From assembly GCA_024236295.1 (NCBI GenBank), contig JACKKT010000006.1, forward strand, positions 146,230 to 210,229: a stretch of 64,000 nt of DNA. The letters run 5' to 3'. The first letter of the stretch is position 1, and each line of letters begins with the position of its first letter. A program made the translations under genes and the position numbers. This document shows positions 51,443 to 60,477 of this stretch, one piece after another. The notes under the pieces were generated by a model that did no database searches, was not told the DNA's origin, and saw nothing but the letters and a program-made list of their open reading frames with translations. The stretch comes from Kordiimonadaceae bacterium (GTDB lineage Bacteria > Pseudomonadota > Alphaproteobacteria > Sphingomonadales > Emcibacteraceae).

Positions 51443-52368
51443 TTGAAATTATCCTCCGTTTTGGTCATCAGATGAATGAACACTTCCTCAAGTCCGGGCT
51501 TTTTTTCCTGCCAGGAAAGATTTTCATCATGTAAATAGGGGCTTATCGCCTGTCTTAGCGCGTCCGCATCCATCCCGCTTACATGTAGGGCGGTGCCAAA
51601 ACGGGCGACATTTTCAACGCCATTGGCCCCGGTCAGTTTTTTGGAAAGGGCGGATAGTCCCTTCCCCTCCACCCGCCAGGTATGGAGACCGACACGTTCC
51701 ACCAGTTCATGGGACGGCGCATCAATCAGTTTTTTACCGTAGGCAATATAGGCGATATAATCACACTGGATTGCTTCATCCATATAATGGGTGGAGACGA
51801 GTATAGTCACCCCGCGATCAGCCACATCATGGATCGTATCCCAGAATTCCCGGCGCGCTTTCGGGTCAACCCCGGCGGTCGGTTCATCGAGCAGCAAAAG
51901 TTCCGGTTCATGCATCATGCAGGCGGCAAGGGCAAGCCGCTGTTTCCAGCCGCCGGAAAGCGAACCTGCCAATTGATTGGCCCGCGCATAAAGGCCAAGG
52001 TCCTTAAGCGTTTCATCAACCCGTTCATTGCGGTTATCCATTTCATACATACGGGCAACAAATTCAAGATTTTCCCGAATGGTCAGATCTTCCCAAAGGG
52101 AAAATTTCTGGGTCATATAGCCGACCCGCTTTTTTATTTCGTCCGACTGTTCAATAACATCAAAGCCAAGGCAGGTGCCCGAACCATCATTGGGCACCAA
52201 GAGCCCGCAAACCATTCGGATTGTTGTGGTTTTGCCCGACCCGTTTGGCCCGAGAAAGCCGTAAACCGCGCCGCGCGGCACCTTAAGGTCAAAATGGTCA
52301 ACCACGGTTTTATCGCCGTAAACCTTGGTCAGCCCTTTGACATCAATGACCGTCTCAACATTTGTCAT
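51439..52368 (-). CDS. ABC transporter ATP-binding protein
   Basis: This 309-residue ATPase has Walker A GPNGSGKTTT (40-49), signature LSGGWKQRLALA, Walker B LLLLDEPTAGVDP and the switch His in VSTHYMDEA, followed by a C-terminal extension with a family-typical EEVFIHLM end. It energises the adjacent ABC-2 permease. Its start overlaps the HlyD stop and its own stop overlaps the permease start, so all three are translationally coupled. Confidence 0.95.
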   Translation of the reverse strand: MTNVETVIDVKGLTKVYGDKTVVDHFDLKVPRGAVYGFLGPNGSGKTTTIRMVCGLLVPNDGSGTCLGFDVIEQSDEIKKRVGYMTQKFSLWEDLTIRENLEFVARMYEMDNRNERVDETLKDLGLYARANQLAGSLSGGWKQRLALAACMMHEPELLLLDEPTAGVDPKARREFWDTIHDVADRGVTILVSTHYMDEAIQCDYIAYIAYGKKLIDAPSHELVERVGLHTWRVEGKGLSALSKKLTGANGVENVARFGTALHVSGMDADALRQAISPYLHDENLSWQEKKPGLEEVFIHLMTKTEDNFK

Positions 52369-53306
52369 TTCAAGGTCACTTCCACCGGTTGCCCGTTATG
52401 AAATTTTTCCGGGGCTGAGGGGATTGCCTCAACCAGATAGACAAGTTTTTTTCTTTCCTTTTCAGAAAAAATGACAGGCGGTGTAAATTCGGCACTATCA
52501 GAAATATAAATGATCTTACCCGACAGGCCGGTATCACAACCATCGCAGTTTAACCCAACCTGTTGGTTAAGACTTACAGTGCCAAGAGCGCCTTCTTTTA
52601 CAAAAAATCGTATCCGTTTCTGATCCGGCGGCAGAAGGGCAAGAACAGGCGCCGTTGGCCCGGCAATTTCACCGACCCGGCGATAAACGGTTTCAATCCG
52701 GCCGGTGACTGGTGCAAAAATGCTGCGGTCCCGCAGTTCGGTTTCAGCGCGGGTGATGGCCGTTTTTCTCGCCTCCACATCACGTTCTGCCGCTTCAATC
52801 ACATCGGACCTAGCTGGCAGCTGAATAAGATCAAGCCTTGATTTTGCCTCCGTCACCCGGGCACGGCTCGCATCAAGGGTTGCCTGATCCTGATCAAGAC
52901 GGGCGGCCGACAGCACCCCGCGCTCAACCAGATTTTTTGTTCGGTTATATGTCTGTTCTGCCAGTGTTAAGGACGCCTGTGCCTGCTTTAATGTTTCTTC
53001 TGCGGCACGGATTTCTTCCGGGCGGCCGCCTTTACGCAAATTCATTAGTTGCGCTTCGGCAGCGGCACTTGCCGCTTTTGCTTCATCAAGCTGGGCCTGC
53101 GCCCGTTCACTATCCACAGAAAAAAGCAGGTCTCCTGCGGCGACTTCGTCTCCCTCCCTTACGTCGAGAGCGGTGAGTATCCCTGCCGCGCGTGGTGCAA
53201 GGTTAAGCTGCCGTCCTTCCACATAACCCTGTAAAGCCCCGCTATCATCACCATTACTGCAGGACGCCAGCATCAACCCGAGACAGAATATAGCCATTTT
53301 ACGCAT
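52365..53306 (-). CDS. HlyD-family membrane-fusion lipoprotein
   Basis: The 313-residue periplasmic adaptor has a lipobox MLASC with the acylated Cys at 16. A split biotinyl-lipoyl domain (GILTALDVREGDEVAAGDLLFSVD) is followed by a long coiled-coil hairpin (about 65-175) and a barrel-type end. It joins the ABC pump to an outer-membrane channel that is not encoded here, so TolC must be supplied elsewhere. It lies two bases after the TetR gene and four bases overlap the ATPase gene. This matches YbhG of the ybhGFSR operon in position. Confidence 0.92.
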   Translation of the reverse strand: MRKMAIFCLGLMLASCSNGDDSGALQGYVEGRQLNLAPRAAGILTALDVREGDEVAAGDLLFSVDSERAQAQLDEAKAASAAAEAQLMNLRKGGRPEEIRAAEETLKQAQASLTLAEQTYNRTKNLVERGVLSAARLDQDQATLDASRARVTEAKSRLDLIQLPARSDVIEAAERDVEARKTAITRAETELRDRSIFAPVTGRIETVYRRVGEIAGPTAPVLALLPPDQKRIRFFVKEGALGTVSLNQQVGLNCDGCDTGLSGKIIYISDSAEFTPPVIFSEKERKKLVYLVEAIPSAPEKFHNGQPVEVTLK

Positions 53307-53308
53307 AT

Positions 53309-53968
53309 TTAACCCTCCTGCGGCAGACGTATGCCGTTTAAATAGATATCAAGATGTGCGGATATAAGCTCCTGAACCGAAATGCCCGGTTCACCTTTTC
53401 TTACAAACACACCATTCCAGACCATCTGCATCAGGATCACACTGATCAATGTTCTGGTTGCATAGTTCACATCAACATTTCTAAATTCACCACTGGTAAT
53501 GCCTTTTTTAATAACAGTGCCAAGTGCCGCCATAGTGACATCAATCACTTCACTTCTGTAATAATCAGCATGTTCCGGAAAATTGCCCGCCTCGCCAATG
53601 ATGAGAAGCGGAATAGCGCTGATTTTTTTATTGGTCAGATTTTCACCAACAATCAGCAGCATTCTGCGCAAGATATCTGAGGCAGACTCACCGGAAAGAT
53701 CATCCGGGACATGTTCTGAAATATTCTTAAGTCCAGTAGCAATCGGCTTGATTGTTCTGCTGATGAGGGCCTTTAACATTTCTTCCTTGCTTGAAAAATA
53801 TAAATAGACCGACCCTTTGGAAAGACCCGCATGTTTGGCAATATCCTCAATCCGGGCGGCGGCAAAGCCACGTTCCCTGAATTCAATCAGGGCGCCATCA
53901 AGAATATCATCCGGTCTTTTTTCCGGCCTTCGGCGCCATTTTGGTTCTGCTTCAATTGTTTCAATCAT
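53309..53968 (-). CDS. TetR/AcrR-family repressor of the ABC pump
   Basis: The 219-residue regulator has an N-terminal TetR helix-turn-helix (about 18-66; IEDIAKHAGLSKGSVYLYFSSKEEM) and a ligand-binding helical C-terminus. It is the first gene of the TetR-HlyD-ATPase-permease operon, as in the E. coli cecR-ybhGFSR arrangement. A 30-bp near-perfect palindrome 29 bp upstream of its ATG is the obvious operator for autorepression and may also affect the divergent histidine kinase gene. Confidence 0.92.
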   Translation of the reverse strand: MIETIEAEPKWRRRPEKRPDDILDGALIEFRERGFAAARIEDIAKHAGLSKGSVYLYFSSKEEMLKALISRTIKPIATGLKNISEHVPDDLSGESASDILRRMLLIVGENLTNKKISAIPLLIIGEAGNFPEHADYYRSEVIDVTMAALGTVIKKGITSGEFRNVDVNYATRTLISVILMQMVWNGVFVRKGEPGISVQELISAHLDIYLNGIRLPQEG

Positions 53969-53996
53969 ATTCAGTCCGACAACTCAAAAAATCACT

Positions 53997-54026
53997 ATTA
54001 AATAAATAACCGGTCATTTATTTAAT
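53997..54026. promoter_or_regulatory. 30-bp palindromic operator for the TetR protein
   Basis: The segment is palindromic at 28 of 30 positions, centred on ACCGGT and flanked by AT-rich arms (AAATAAATAACCGGTCATTT inner part). It sits in the divergent region between the TetR operon and the histidine kinase gene, so it fits a TetR-family binding site. Confidence 0.75.
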
Positions 54027-54114
54027 TGCAAGTAAATTTTAGATATCCAATTAACTTAAGTTTAAGGTTATACTCATAAAATCAGTGCTCAAATTTGAAA
54101 GTGTCAGGATTTTC

Positions 54115-55323
54115 ATGGATACTGCCCTAATGGAACTTGAAAAAGCTCAACAGCAGGCAACTCAGGCGGCGGAAAGATTAAAAAACATTGTCAATACAGT
54201 GTCGGAAGGCATCTGTATGTATGATGATTGCGGTACTATTACTTTCTGGAGCCCGAGTTGTGAACAAATTCTTGGCTTCAGTGAAAAAGAGGCCCTGGGC
54301 AAGCAGCTTGAAAACCTCATTCCCATTGATAATAAGTACCCGTCCAGCCGTAAGCTTTATAAAAAAACGGCTGCGGATGAATCGGACCCCCCTACTCTGA
54401 TTTTTGATGCAAAAAATAAAAACGGCAAAACCACACCCCTTGAGCTATCCCTTACCGGTTGGGAAGAAGAAAACGGATGGGTTCATGTTGCCGTCTTTCG
54501 TGATATGGGCGAACATTTTTCCCATCAGGTTGAACTTGAAAAGGCTCTCAAAAAAGCCAATGAGGCAAACCTGGCCAAAACCCAGTTTCTGGCCAATATG
54601 AGTCATGAACTAAGAACGCCGCTTAATGCCATTATCGGTTTCAGTGAACTGATCCTTAATCACAGACTTAAAGAAATGAAAGCTGAAGAAATTCAGGAAG
54701 ATATCAACATCATTCATTCATCAGGACAGCATTTGCTGGCCCTTATCAATGAAGTTCTTGATATTTCAAAAGTGGAAGCCGGTAAAATGGAGCTTAATAT
54801 CTGGCCTGTTGATATACCGCCCCTGGTCAAAACCGCCTGTCAGCTTTCAGAAACACTGGTAAAGGAGCAAAATAACCTTCTGGTGTTGAACTTTTCCAAA
54901 GACCTTAAGGTTATGAATCTTGATCCGAAAATCACCAAACAAATTCTCATGAACCTGATTAATAACGCTGCCAAATTCACCAAAGGCGGCACCATTACAA
55001 TTGTGGTCCGACAGGAAATGAGGAGTGACAGGCTTTGGGCCATAATTGAAGTGATTGATACAGGCATCGGCATTAAGGAAACTGCCCTTGACAGCGTTTT
55101 TGAACGGTTTTCACAGGTTGATGACAGCCACACCCGAGAGCATCAGGGAACCGGACTTGGACTTGCCCTTGTTAAAACATTTGTTGAATTTATGGGTGGC
55201 ACAATTTCGGTTGCCAGTACTTATGGTGAAGGAACAACATTTACTGTTGAAATTCCTGATGGCGACCATCTTGAAAGTTCAAATGAGCCTTCTAAAAACA
55301 ATGATATGATTCCCGTTCTTTAA
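54115..55323 (+). CDS. PAS-domain hybrid-less sensor histidine kinase
   Basis: This cytoplasmic kinase of about 402 residues has no membrane helix. A PAS domain spans about residues 18-130 (VSEGICMYDDCGTITFWSP). A coiled-coil linker leads to HisKA with the phospho-acceptor His in NMSHELRTPLNAIIGF (about 164). HATPase_c has N box NLINNAAKF (about 280), G1 DTGIGI and G2 GTGLGLALVKTFVEFMGG. There is no receiver domain and no adjacent response regulator, so it is an orphan. ATG 54115 was chosen over GTG 54085 because TCAGGATTT precedes it. It shares its upstream region with the TetR operator. Confidence 0.92.
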   Translation: MDTALMELEKAQQQATQAAERLKNIVNTVSEGICMYDDCGTITFWSPSCEQILGFSEKEALGKQLENLIPIDNKYPSSRKLYKKTAADESDPPTLIFDAKNKNGKTTPLELSLTGWEEENGWVHVAVFRDMGEHFSHQVELEKALKKANEANLAKTQFLANMSHELRTPLNAIIGFSELILNHRLKEMKAEEIQEDINIIHSSGQHLLALINEVLDISKVEAGKMELNIWPVDIPPLVKTACQLSETLVKEQNNLLVLNFSKDLKVMNLDPKITKQILMNLINNAAKFTKGGTITIVVRQEMRSDRLWAIIEVIDTGIGIKETALDSVFERFSQVDDSHTREHQGTGLGLALVKTFVEFMGGTISVASTYGEGTTFTVEIPDGDHLESSNEPSKNNDMIPVL

Positions 55324-55394
55324 AACCATCCTATTTTCATTTATCATCTAGCATATTTTCATTTATTTAATTTTGAAAGATAAAAGGAATGCCA

Positions 55395-55847
55395 ATGCCA
55401 TCAATAAAGGTATTTTATTATGGTCTGTTTATGGATCCGGATTTGCTTAAGCAACAGGGACTCAATCCAGACAAACATGTAATAGCAAGACTTGATAATT
55501 TTCAATTGTTACTTGGTGAAAGGGCAACAATGATACCCATGTTAGGTAGTGAAGTATGGGGAACAGTCATGAGTTTAAACGAGCAGGAAATTAAAAAGCT
55601 TTATTCCCCTCCATCCGTTGCTGATTACAAACCCCTTAAGATTGAGTGTTACACAGAAAATGGCGATAAACTTAATGCTAGTACCTATATTCTTCCGGAA
55701 GGATATCCGCTTTCCCCTCCAAAAAATGCCGACTATGCAAAAAAACTTCTAACTATTTGCAAAAAGTTGAATATTCCCCCATTTTATTGCAACCATATTA
55801 GCGCTATGGTCAGGGCAATAGAAAATAAGGGGAAAGCAGAAAAATGA
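55395..55847 (+). CDS. Gamma-glutamylcyclotransferase-like (GGCT/AIG2) protein
   Basis: This protein of about 150 residues begins with VFYYGLFMDPDLL, the Y-G-x-x-M/F-x-P nucleotide-free anion-binding loop of GGCT-fold enzymes, followed by the barrel strands FQLLLGERATM and EVWGTVMSLNEQEIKKLY, in which the Glu may be catalytic. Members cyclise gamma-glutamyl groups or act on similar amides. ATG 55395 is better spaced from AAAGGA than ATG 55389. It is coupled by an ATGA overlap to the serine hydrolase gene. Confidence 0.72.
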   Translation: MPSIKVFYYGLFMDPDLLKQQGLNPDKHVIARLDNFQLLLGERATMIPMLGSEVWGTVMSLNEQEIKKLYSPPSVADYKPLKIECYTENGDKLNASTYILPEGYPLSPPKNADYAKKLLTICKKLNIPPFYCNHISAMVRAIENKGKAEK

Positions 55848-57250
55848 AACAAACTAAACTATTTGCTTTATGTGGTCTACTCTTACTAACTGCTGGCTGC
55901 AGTAGTGAAAAATCTGCTGATCCGATTTCACAGGACAGTTTTGATCTAAGACAGGAACTGCACAAACTTACTTATGATAAAAACAAGGCACCAACGGAAA
56001 TTGCCGGACTGGAGATGATCCTGATAAAAAACGGCAAAGTTATTTTCGAAGATGCTGAAGGCATGGCAAGATATATTGATGGAGCCAATGTTCCTCTTAC
56101 CACCAATCATAAAGTCCGTATTGCTTCGATTTCAAAATTCATGCTGACCCTCGCTTTTATGACACTGGTGGAGGAAGGGAAAGTTGATCTGGATTCTGAT
56201 GTTTCAGAATATCTAGGCTTAATGCTTAGAAACCCAAATTTTCCAGACAGAGCCATAACGGCAAGACAGGTTTTGGCTCATATTTCCTCTATCCGTGATG
56301 GTAGCTATTATTATATGGGAATTGATCAGAATTTTAAGGATTTCTTCATTCCCGGATCATCTGAAAAAAGTGCTGATCATTATGAAGACGGTGCCCATTT
56401 TGCGACTGGAGAAAATCAGGGCCCAGGCGATTATTTTACATATTCAAATCTGAACTTCGGTATTATTTCAGGCATAGCGGAAAATGTTTCCGGAATGCGC
56501 ATGGACCTGTTTGTCAAAGAACGGCTGCTGGATCCTCTTGGGCTTGATGCAAGCTTTAATGTCTGCACACTTTATGAAAACGGATTTAGCAAGCTGGCGA
56601 CTCTTTATCGGCGTGGCAATGACGAAACAGCATGGAACCCAAGTGGGCCATGGATTGAACAAGTCGATGGTGATCCGATCAGATGCTATTATGATGGCCC
56701 TCTGGTTGCCCGAGGCGACACACCGGATTTCAGGGAACTTGAAACCTACCAGATAGGTAAAAATCCTACCCTCTTCTCTCCACAGGGTGGATTGCGGGTT
56801 TCAGCAAGCGATCTTGCCGTCATAATGCAGATGATTCTTAATGACGGTAAACATAATGGAAAACAGATTATCCCCAAATCAGCCCTTGATAAAATGATGA
56901 CTCCGGTTTGGCACTATGATGAAACCCTTAAAAACGGCCATACGGGCGGTGAATCAGCCATAGATGATGACAGGGCCAAGGGCATGATGACCACCTATGG
57001 CCTCTCTACCCATATCATTGATTTGAAAGACTGGGGGCTAACAGAAAAAAGCAGAAAATTTTATGGCCATCTCGGCTCGGCTTATGGCCTTCAGGGGCAG
57101 TTCTGGTTTGACCCGGAATCCAAAGACGGCATTATTGTCTTTGTGACCGGTCTTGGCGATGATCCGACCAAAGCCAAGGCGACCATACCCCTATTAGCCA
57201 TTGAGGAAGCCGTTTTAAGATTAGGTTTAAAAGGACTGGAAATTCACTGA
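55844..57250 (+). CDS. Serine-hydrolase lipoprotein of the beta-lactamase family
   Basis: This 468-residue lipoprotein has a lipobox LTAGC near residue 19. The beta-lactamase-fold motifs are intact: SISK (Ser95, Lys98), YSN in YFTYSNLNFG, and HLG in YGHLGSAYG as the H/K-x-G element. It is longer than class C enzymes because of loops such as residues 160-200. It may act as an esterase or peptidase at the outer or inner membrane. The start overlaps the GGCT stop, so the two are co-translated. It is a distant paralogue of the hydrolase at 47480. Confidence 0.88.
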   Translation: MKQTKLFALCGLLLLTAGCSSEKSADPISQDSFDLRQELHKLTYDKNKAPTEIAGLEMILIKNGKVIFEDAEGMARYIDGANVPLTTNHKVRIASISKFMLTLAFMTLVEEGKVDLDSDVSEYLGLMLRNPNFPDRAITARQVLAHISSIRDGSYYYMGIDQNFKDFFIPGSSEKSADHYEDGAHFATGENQGPGDYFTYSNLNFGIISGIAENVSGMRMDLFVKERLLDPLGLDASFNVCTLYENGFSKLATLYRRGNDETAWNPSGPWIEQVDGDPIRCYYDGPLVARGDTPDFRELETYQIGKNPTLFSPQGGLRVSASDLAVIMQMILNDGKHNGKQIIPKSALDKMMTPVWHYDETLKNGHTGGESAIDDDRAKGMMTTYGLSTHIIDLKDWGLTEKSRKFYGHLGSAYGLQGQFWFDPESKDGIIVFVTGLGDDPTKAKATIPLLAIEEAVLRLGLKGLEIH

Positions 57251-57272
57251 AATTATATTAATTTCCGCTGAT

Positions 57273-57680
57273 TTAACTTTTATCTTTGTCAAAGACATCA
57301 TCAACAGGAATCTGTAACCCATTGGCGATATGATTGGTTTTTGCCGCAAGTGATACGATTTTAAGGATTTCCCCATGCTGTGCATCCGTCATGCCCTTTG
57401 CTTTGGCCGCAGCAGTATGGGAATGGACGCAGTAAGCACATGAATTGGCAATTGATACGGCTAGATAAAGCATTTCCTTAGTCAATGGATCAAGTACGGT
57501 TGGTTCCGCCATCACCCTTTTTACATCAGCCCATGTCGTCTCAAGCAAATCTTCATCAAAGGCAATATAATACCACATATTATTGATAAAATCTGAGTTG
57601 CGCGTTTTTCTTATATCATCAAACACTGCCTTCACACGGGGATTTTGTTCAATATTTTCTTCTGGTTTATATGTTGACAT
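57273..57680 (-). CDS. AhpD-like/carboxymuconolactone decarboxylase family protein
   Basis: The 135-residue helical protein has the AhpD-type redox centre CAYCVHSHT (C-x-x-C-x-x-x-H) near residue 78. Proteins of this group reduce peroxides or serve as reductant carriers; true carboxymuconolactone decarboxylases lack the Cys pair, so AhpD-like activity is more likely. It is convergent with the serine hydrolase, and 22 bp separates their stops. It has no clear operon partner. Confidence 0.87.
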   Translation of the reverse strand: MSTYKPEENIEQNPRVKAVFDDIRKTRNSDFINNMWYYIAFDEDLLETTWADVKRVMAEPTVLDPLTKEMLYLAVSIANSCAYCVHSHTAAAKAKGMTDAQHGEILKIVSLAAKTNHIANGLQIPVDDVFDKDKS

Positions 57681-57832
57681 ATTGGCATCCTGTTTTATAA
57701 GGTTATATTATAACAGTCGTTATTTTGTACCCATAATTTAATTAATTCAAGGCCATATAAATTATACATGTAAAATTCAGTGAAATTAAGAACAGTTAAG
57801 TTCTTTTTTACTTTTTTTGTTTTATCCACAGA

Positions 57833-57894
57833 CTGTCATAAATTTGTAATGAATATGTCATCTATATGTAATGAAACTTTTGTAAATCTTTCAT
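57833..57894 (+). promoter_or_regulatory. Array of Pho-box half-sites before the porin gene
   Basis: Seven-base half-sites recur every 11 bp: CTGTCAT 57833, TTGTAAT 57844, ATGTCAT 57855, ATGTAAT 57866, CTTTTGT 57877 and CTTTCAT 57888. The 4-bp spacers are A/T-rich. The first four half-sites make two good Pho boxes, so PhoB activation of the porin gene is expected. Confidence 0.8.
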
Positions 57895-57962
57895 CAAAGT
57901 CAGAATCGAAGTATTTCAAACACGAAACATTAAAACCAAACTCACTTTTTTAAGGAAATATA

Positions 57963-59150
57963 ATGCCTACACCTAAATCAATTATTGCAGCAGTCAGTAC
58001 CGCCGCATTACTTGCAACCACCTCACTCGCTAATGCAGAGGATGTAAATGTCAGCTGGAAAGGCGCGCCTGAATTCTCAAGCGCTGATGGTAACTTTAAA
58101 ATGAAAATTCGCGGGCGTCTATTCACAGACTGGGCCACAGCATCCGATAATAGTGGTAAAGTTCTCGATGCCACAGAATTTCGTGCTGCCCGTCTGGGCG
58201 TCGAGGGCGTTGTTATGAAAGACGTGAAATATAAGCTTGAGCTTGATTTTGCTGGAAATAAAACTGCCGTTACTGATGCAACACTTGTCTGGGCACTGCA
58301 ACCAGTATCTATTGAAGTTGGTCAGTTTAAAACACCTACTTCGCTGGAAGAACAGACATCAAGCCGCTTTACCACTTTCCTTGAACGCGGTAGTTTCACT
58401 GATGCATTTGAATTCAGCCGTATGATCGGTATTGCAGCCAATTATGATGAAAATGATGTCACTGTTAAAGCCGGGGTTTTCCAGGGCAATGCCAATGGCG
58501 GAAGCGGAACTGTTCAGGGTCGCACTTATGCCGGTCGGGTAACTTTTGCACCAAAAATCGGCAATGATGGAAGCTTCATCCATGTTGGTGCCTCAGCCTT
58601 CCACCGCGAAAATGATGATAATGTACTTACATTAAGATATCGCCAAAGAGCACAGAGCCACCTAGCTGGACGCTATGTCGATACGGGTGTACTGGCAGGA
58701 AAGTCGGACACATTTTATGGTGTCGAACTTGCGGGCGTATCAGGACCATTTTCTGCACAGGCAGAATGGGGATGGATGAAAACTACAGCTCTGACAGGCG
58801 GAACAGACGCTAAATTTAACGGTGGCTATGTTGATGTCAGCTATTTCATTACAGGTGAAAGCCGTGGGTATAAAAGCGGTACATTTGACCGCGTAAAAGT
58901 AACAAATCCTGTATTCAGTGGCGGGGCTGGCGCATGGCAGGTCGCATTTCGTTATGATGTTATTGACCTGACTGATACAGCAGCCGCTGTAATTGGTGGA
59001 AAACAGGAATCATGTATTTTCGGCGTTAACTGGTATTTAAATAATTATTCACGCGTTATGGCCAACTATTCAAAATCTGAAGTCAAAGGCGGTACAAATG
59101 ATGGTGAATCCATTGATGCATTTGGGTTACGTTTCCAAGTTGATTGGTAA
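57963..59150 (+). CDS. Phosphate-selective porin (OprO/OprP-like)
   Basis: The 395-residue outer-membrane porin has a Sec signal (cut near SLANAED) and the OprP-type N-terminal FKMKIRGRLFTDWATA, then alternating beta strands, VGQFKTPTSLEEQTSS (the family-typical substrate-binding loop region) and the terminal FGLRFQVDW ending in an aromatic residue. It should let inorganic phosphate across the outer membrane under starvation. It lies under strong Pho boxes and 219 bp upstream of pstS with a terminator between them. ATG 57963 follows AAGGAAAT. Confidence 0.88.
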   Translation: MPTPKSIIAAVSTAALLATTSLANAEDVNVSWKGAPEFSSADGNFKMKIRGRLFTDWATASDNSGKVLDATEFRAARLGVEGVVMKDVKYKLELDFAGNKTAVTDATLVWALQPVSIEVGQFKTPTSLEEQTSSRFTTFLERGSFTDAFEFSRMIGIAANYDENDVTVKAGVFQGNANGGSGTVQGRTYAGRVTFAPKIGNDGSFIHVGASAFHRENDDNVLTLRYRQRAQSHLAGRYVDTGVLAGKSDTFYGVELAGVSGPFSAQAEWGWMKTTALTGGTDAKFNGGYVDVSYFITGESRGYKSGTFDRVKVTNPVFSGGAGAWQVAFRYDVIDLTDTAAAVIGGKQESCIFGVNWYLNNYSRVMANYSKSEVKGGTNDGESIDAFGLRFQVDW

Positions 59151-59182
59151 GCTATAAAATATCTTTATTGAGTTTTTTAATG

Positions 59183-59212
59183 AAAAGGCGGAACATTGTT
59201 TCCGCTTTTTTT
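59183..59212 (+). terminator. Terminator after the porin gene
   Basis: A GC-rich stem (AAAAGGCGGAA pairing with TTTCCGCTTTT, one bulge) is followed by a T-run. Confidence 0.85.
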
Positions 59213-59238
59213 GTTTCTTTTCAATAGGTTATTACATA

Positions 59239-59278
59239 TTGTAATAAAAGCTTAATATTTCTGTCACATAAGCGCAAC
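59239..59278 (+). promoter_or_regulatory. Pho-box half-sites before pstS
   Basis: Half-site-like heptamers sit at 11-bp spacing: TTGTAAT 59239, GCTTAAT 59250, CTGTCAC 59261 and GCGCAAC 59272. The first and third match the porin array well, the others are weaker. Confidence 0.6.
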
Positions 59279-59369
59279 GAAGGCTCGTTATTTTCTCATC
59301 AAGTCAGAAAAAGGATGATTCCTTTTTAAATACAAAGTATATTTTGAAACATATTATGGAGAAAAAATA

Positions 59370-60404
59370 ATGTTCAAAAACCTGAATAAGACTCTTGTCG
59401 GTATATCACTGATTAGCGTGTCTTTGATTAATGCTGCCGAAGCCCGCGACCAAATTCGCATTGTCGGCTCATCGACAGTATTCCCATTCTCAACAGCTGT
59501 TGCCGAAGAATTCGGGCGATCAACTTCATTTAAAACACCGGTGGTTGAGAGCACAGGTTCCGGTGGCGGATTTAAACTATTTTGCACAGGTGTCGGCGAA
59601 GCGACTCCGGACATTACAAATGCATCACGCGCCATTAAAAGTTCCGAGATTGATCTTTGTGCCAAAAATGGCGTAAAGGACATCGTTGAAATTACAATCG
59701 GATATGATGGAATTGTTCTTGCCAATTCCAAAGAAGCAAAACAAATGAATTTTAAACTTCAGGATATCTGGCTAGCTCTTGCCAAAGACGTCGTGGTTGA
59801 TGGTAAAATAGTCCCGAATCCATATAAAACCTGGAACGAAATCAACCCAGACCTTCCTAACAGAAAAATTGAAGTTCTCGGCCCTCCTCCAACATCAGGT
59901 ACACGTGATGCTTTTGCTGAGCTTGCTCTTGAGGGCGGATGTAAAACTTTCCCAGAAATTGAAGCTATAAAAGCACAAGACGAAAATCGTTATACAGCAC
60001 TTTGTCATACCATCCGTGAAGACGGCGCTTATATTGAGGCGGGTGAGAATGATAATCTGATAGTTGGAAAACTGCAGGCTAACCCTAATGCAGTTGGTGT
60101 TTTTGGATACAGCTTTCTAGAGGAAAACAGCGATGTTATTCAAGGAAGTATTGTTGAGGGATCAGCCCCAACTTTTGAAAATATTGCGGATAAAGTATAT
60201 AAAGTATCCCGTTCCCTTTTCTTTTATGTTAAAAAGGCACATGTCGGTGTCATCCCAGGTATAAAAGAATATTTAAGTGAATTCCTAAGCGACAAAGCAA
60301 TGGGTGATTTCGGGTATCTTGCTGAAAAAGGTCTTATTCCTTTAACAAGTGAAGAGCTGGCAAAAGTACGGGTGACAGCAGAGAATCTGACACCTTTAAA
60401 ATAA
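59370..60404 (+). CDS. pstS: Phosphate ABC transporter substrate-binding protein PstS
   Basis: The 344-residue periplasmic protein has a Sec signal (ending INAAEA) and binds orthophosphate. The family motif IVGSSTVFPFSTAVAEEF opens the mature domain, the phosphate-contacting STGSGGGF segment follows near residue 60, and PPPTSGTRDAFAE near 172 completes the site. It is the first gene of the pst operon, under Pho boxes. ATG 59370 follows ATGGAGAAAAAATA. Confidence 0.95.
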   Translation: MFKNLNKTLVGISLISVSLINAAEARDQIRIVGSSTVFPFSTAVAEEFGRSTSFKTPVVESTGSGGGFKLFCTGVGEATPDITNASRAIKSSEIDLCAKNGVKDIVEITIGYDGIVLANSKEAKQMNFKLQDIWLALAKDVVVDGKIVPNPYKTWNEINPDLPNRKIEVLGPPPTSGTRDAFAELALEGGCKTFPEIEAIKAQDENRYTALCHTIREDGAYIEAGENDNLIVGKLQANPNAVGVFGYSFLEENSDVIQGSIVEGSAPTFENIADKVYKVSRSLFFYVKKAHVGVIPGIKEYLSEFLSDKAMGDFGYLAEKGLIPLTSEELAKVRVTAENLTPLK

Positions 60405-60418
60405 TAAACCAATAATAG

Positions 60419-60443
60419 AAAGGCCGGTTTAATGCCGGCCTTT
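60419..60443 (+). other. Hairpin between pstS and pstC
   Basis: AAAGGCCGG and CCGGCCTTT form a perfect 9-bp stem around TTTAATG, without a following T-run. It is more likely an mRNA-stabilising or processing hairpin that lets PstS be made in excess over the permease. Confidence 0.7.
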
Positions 60444-60477
60444 CATCAAAAAAATTATTCAATGTGGTGCCGATTTA

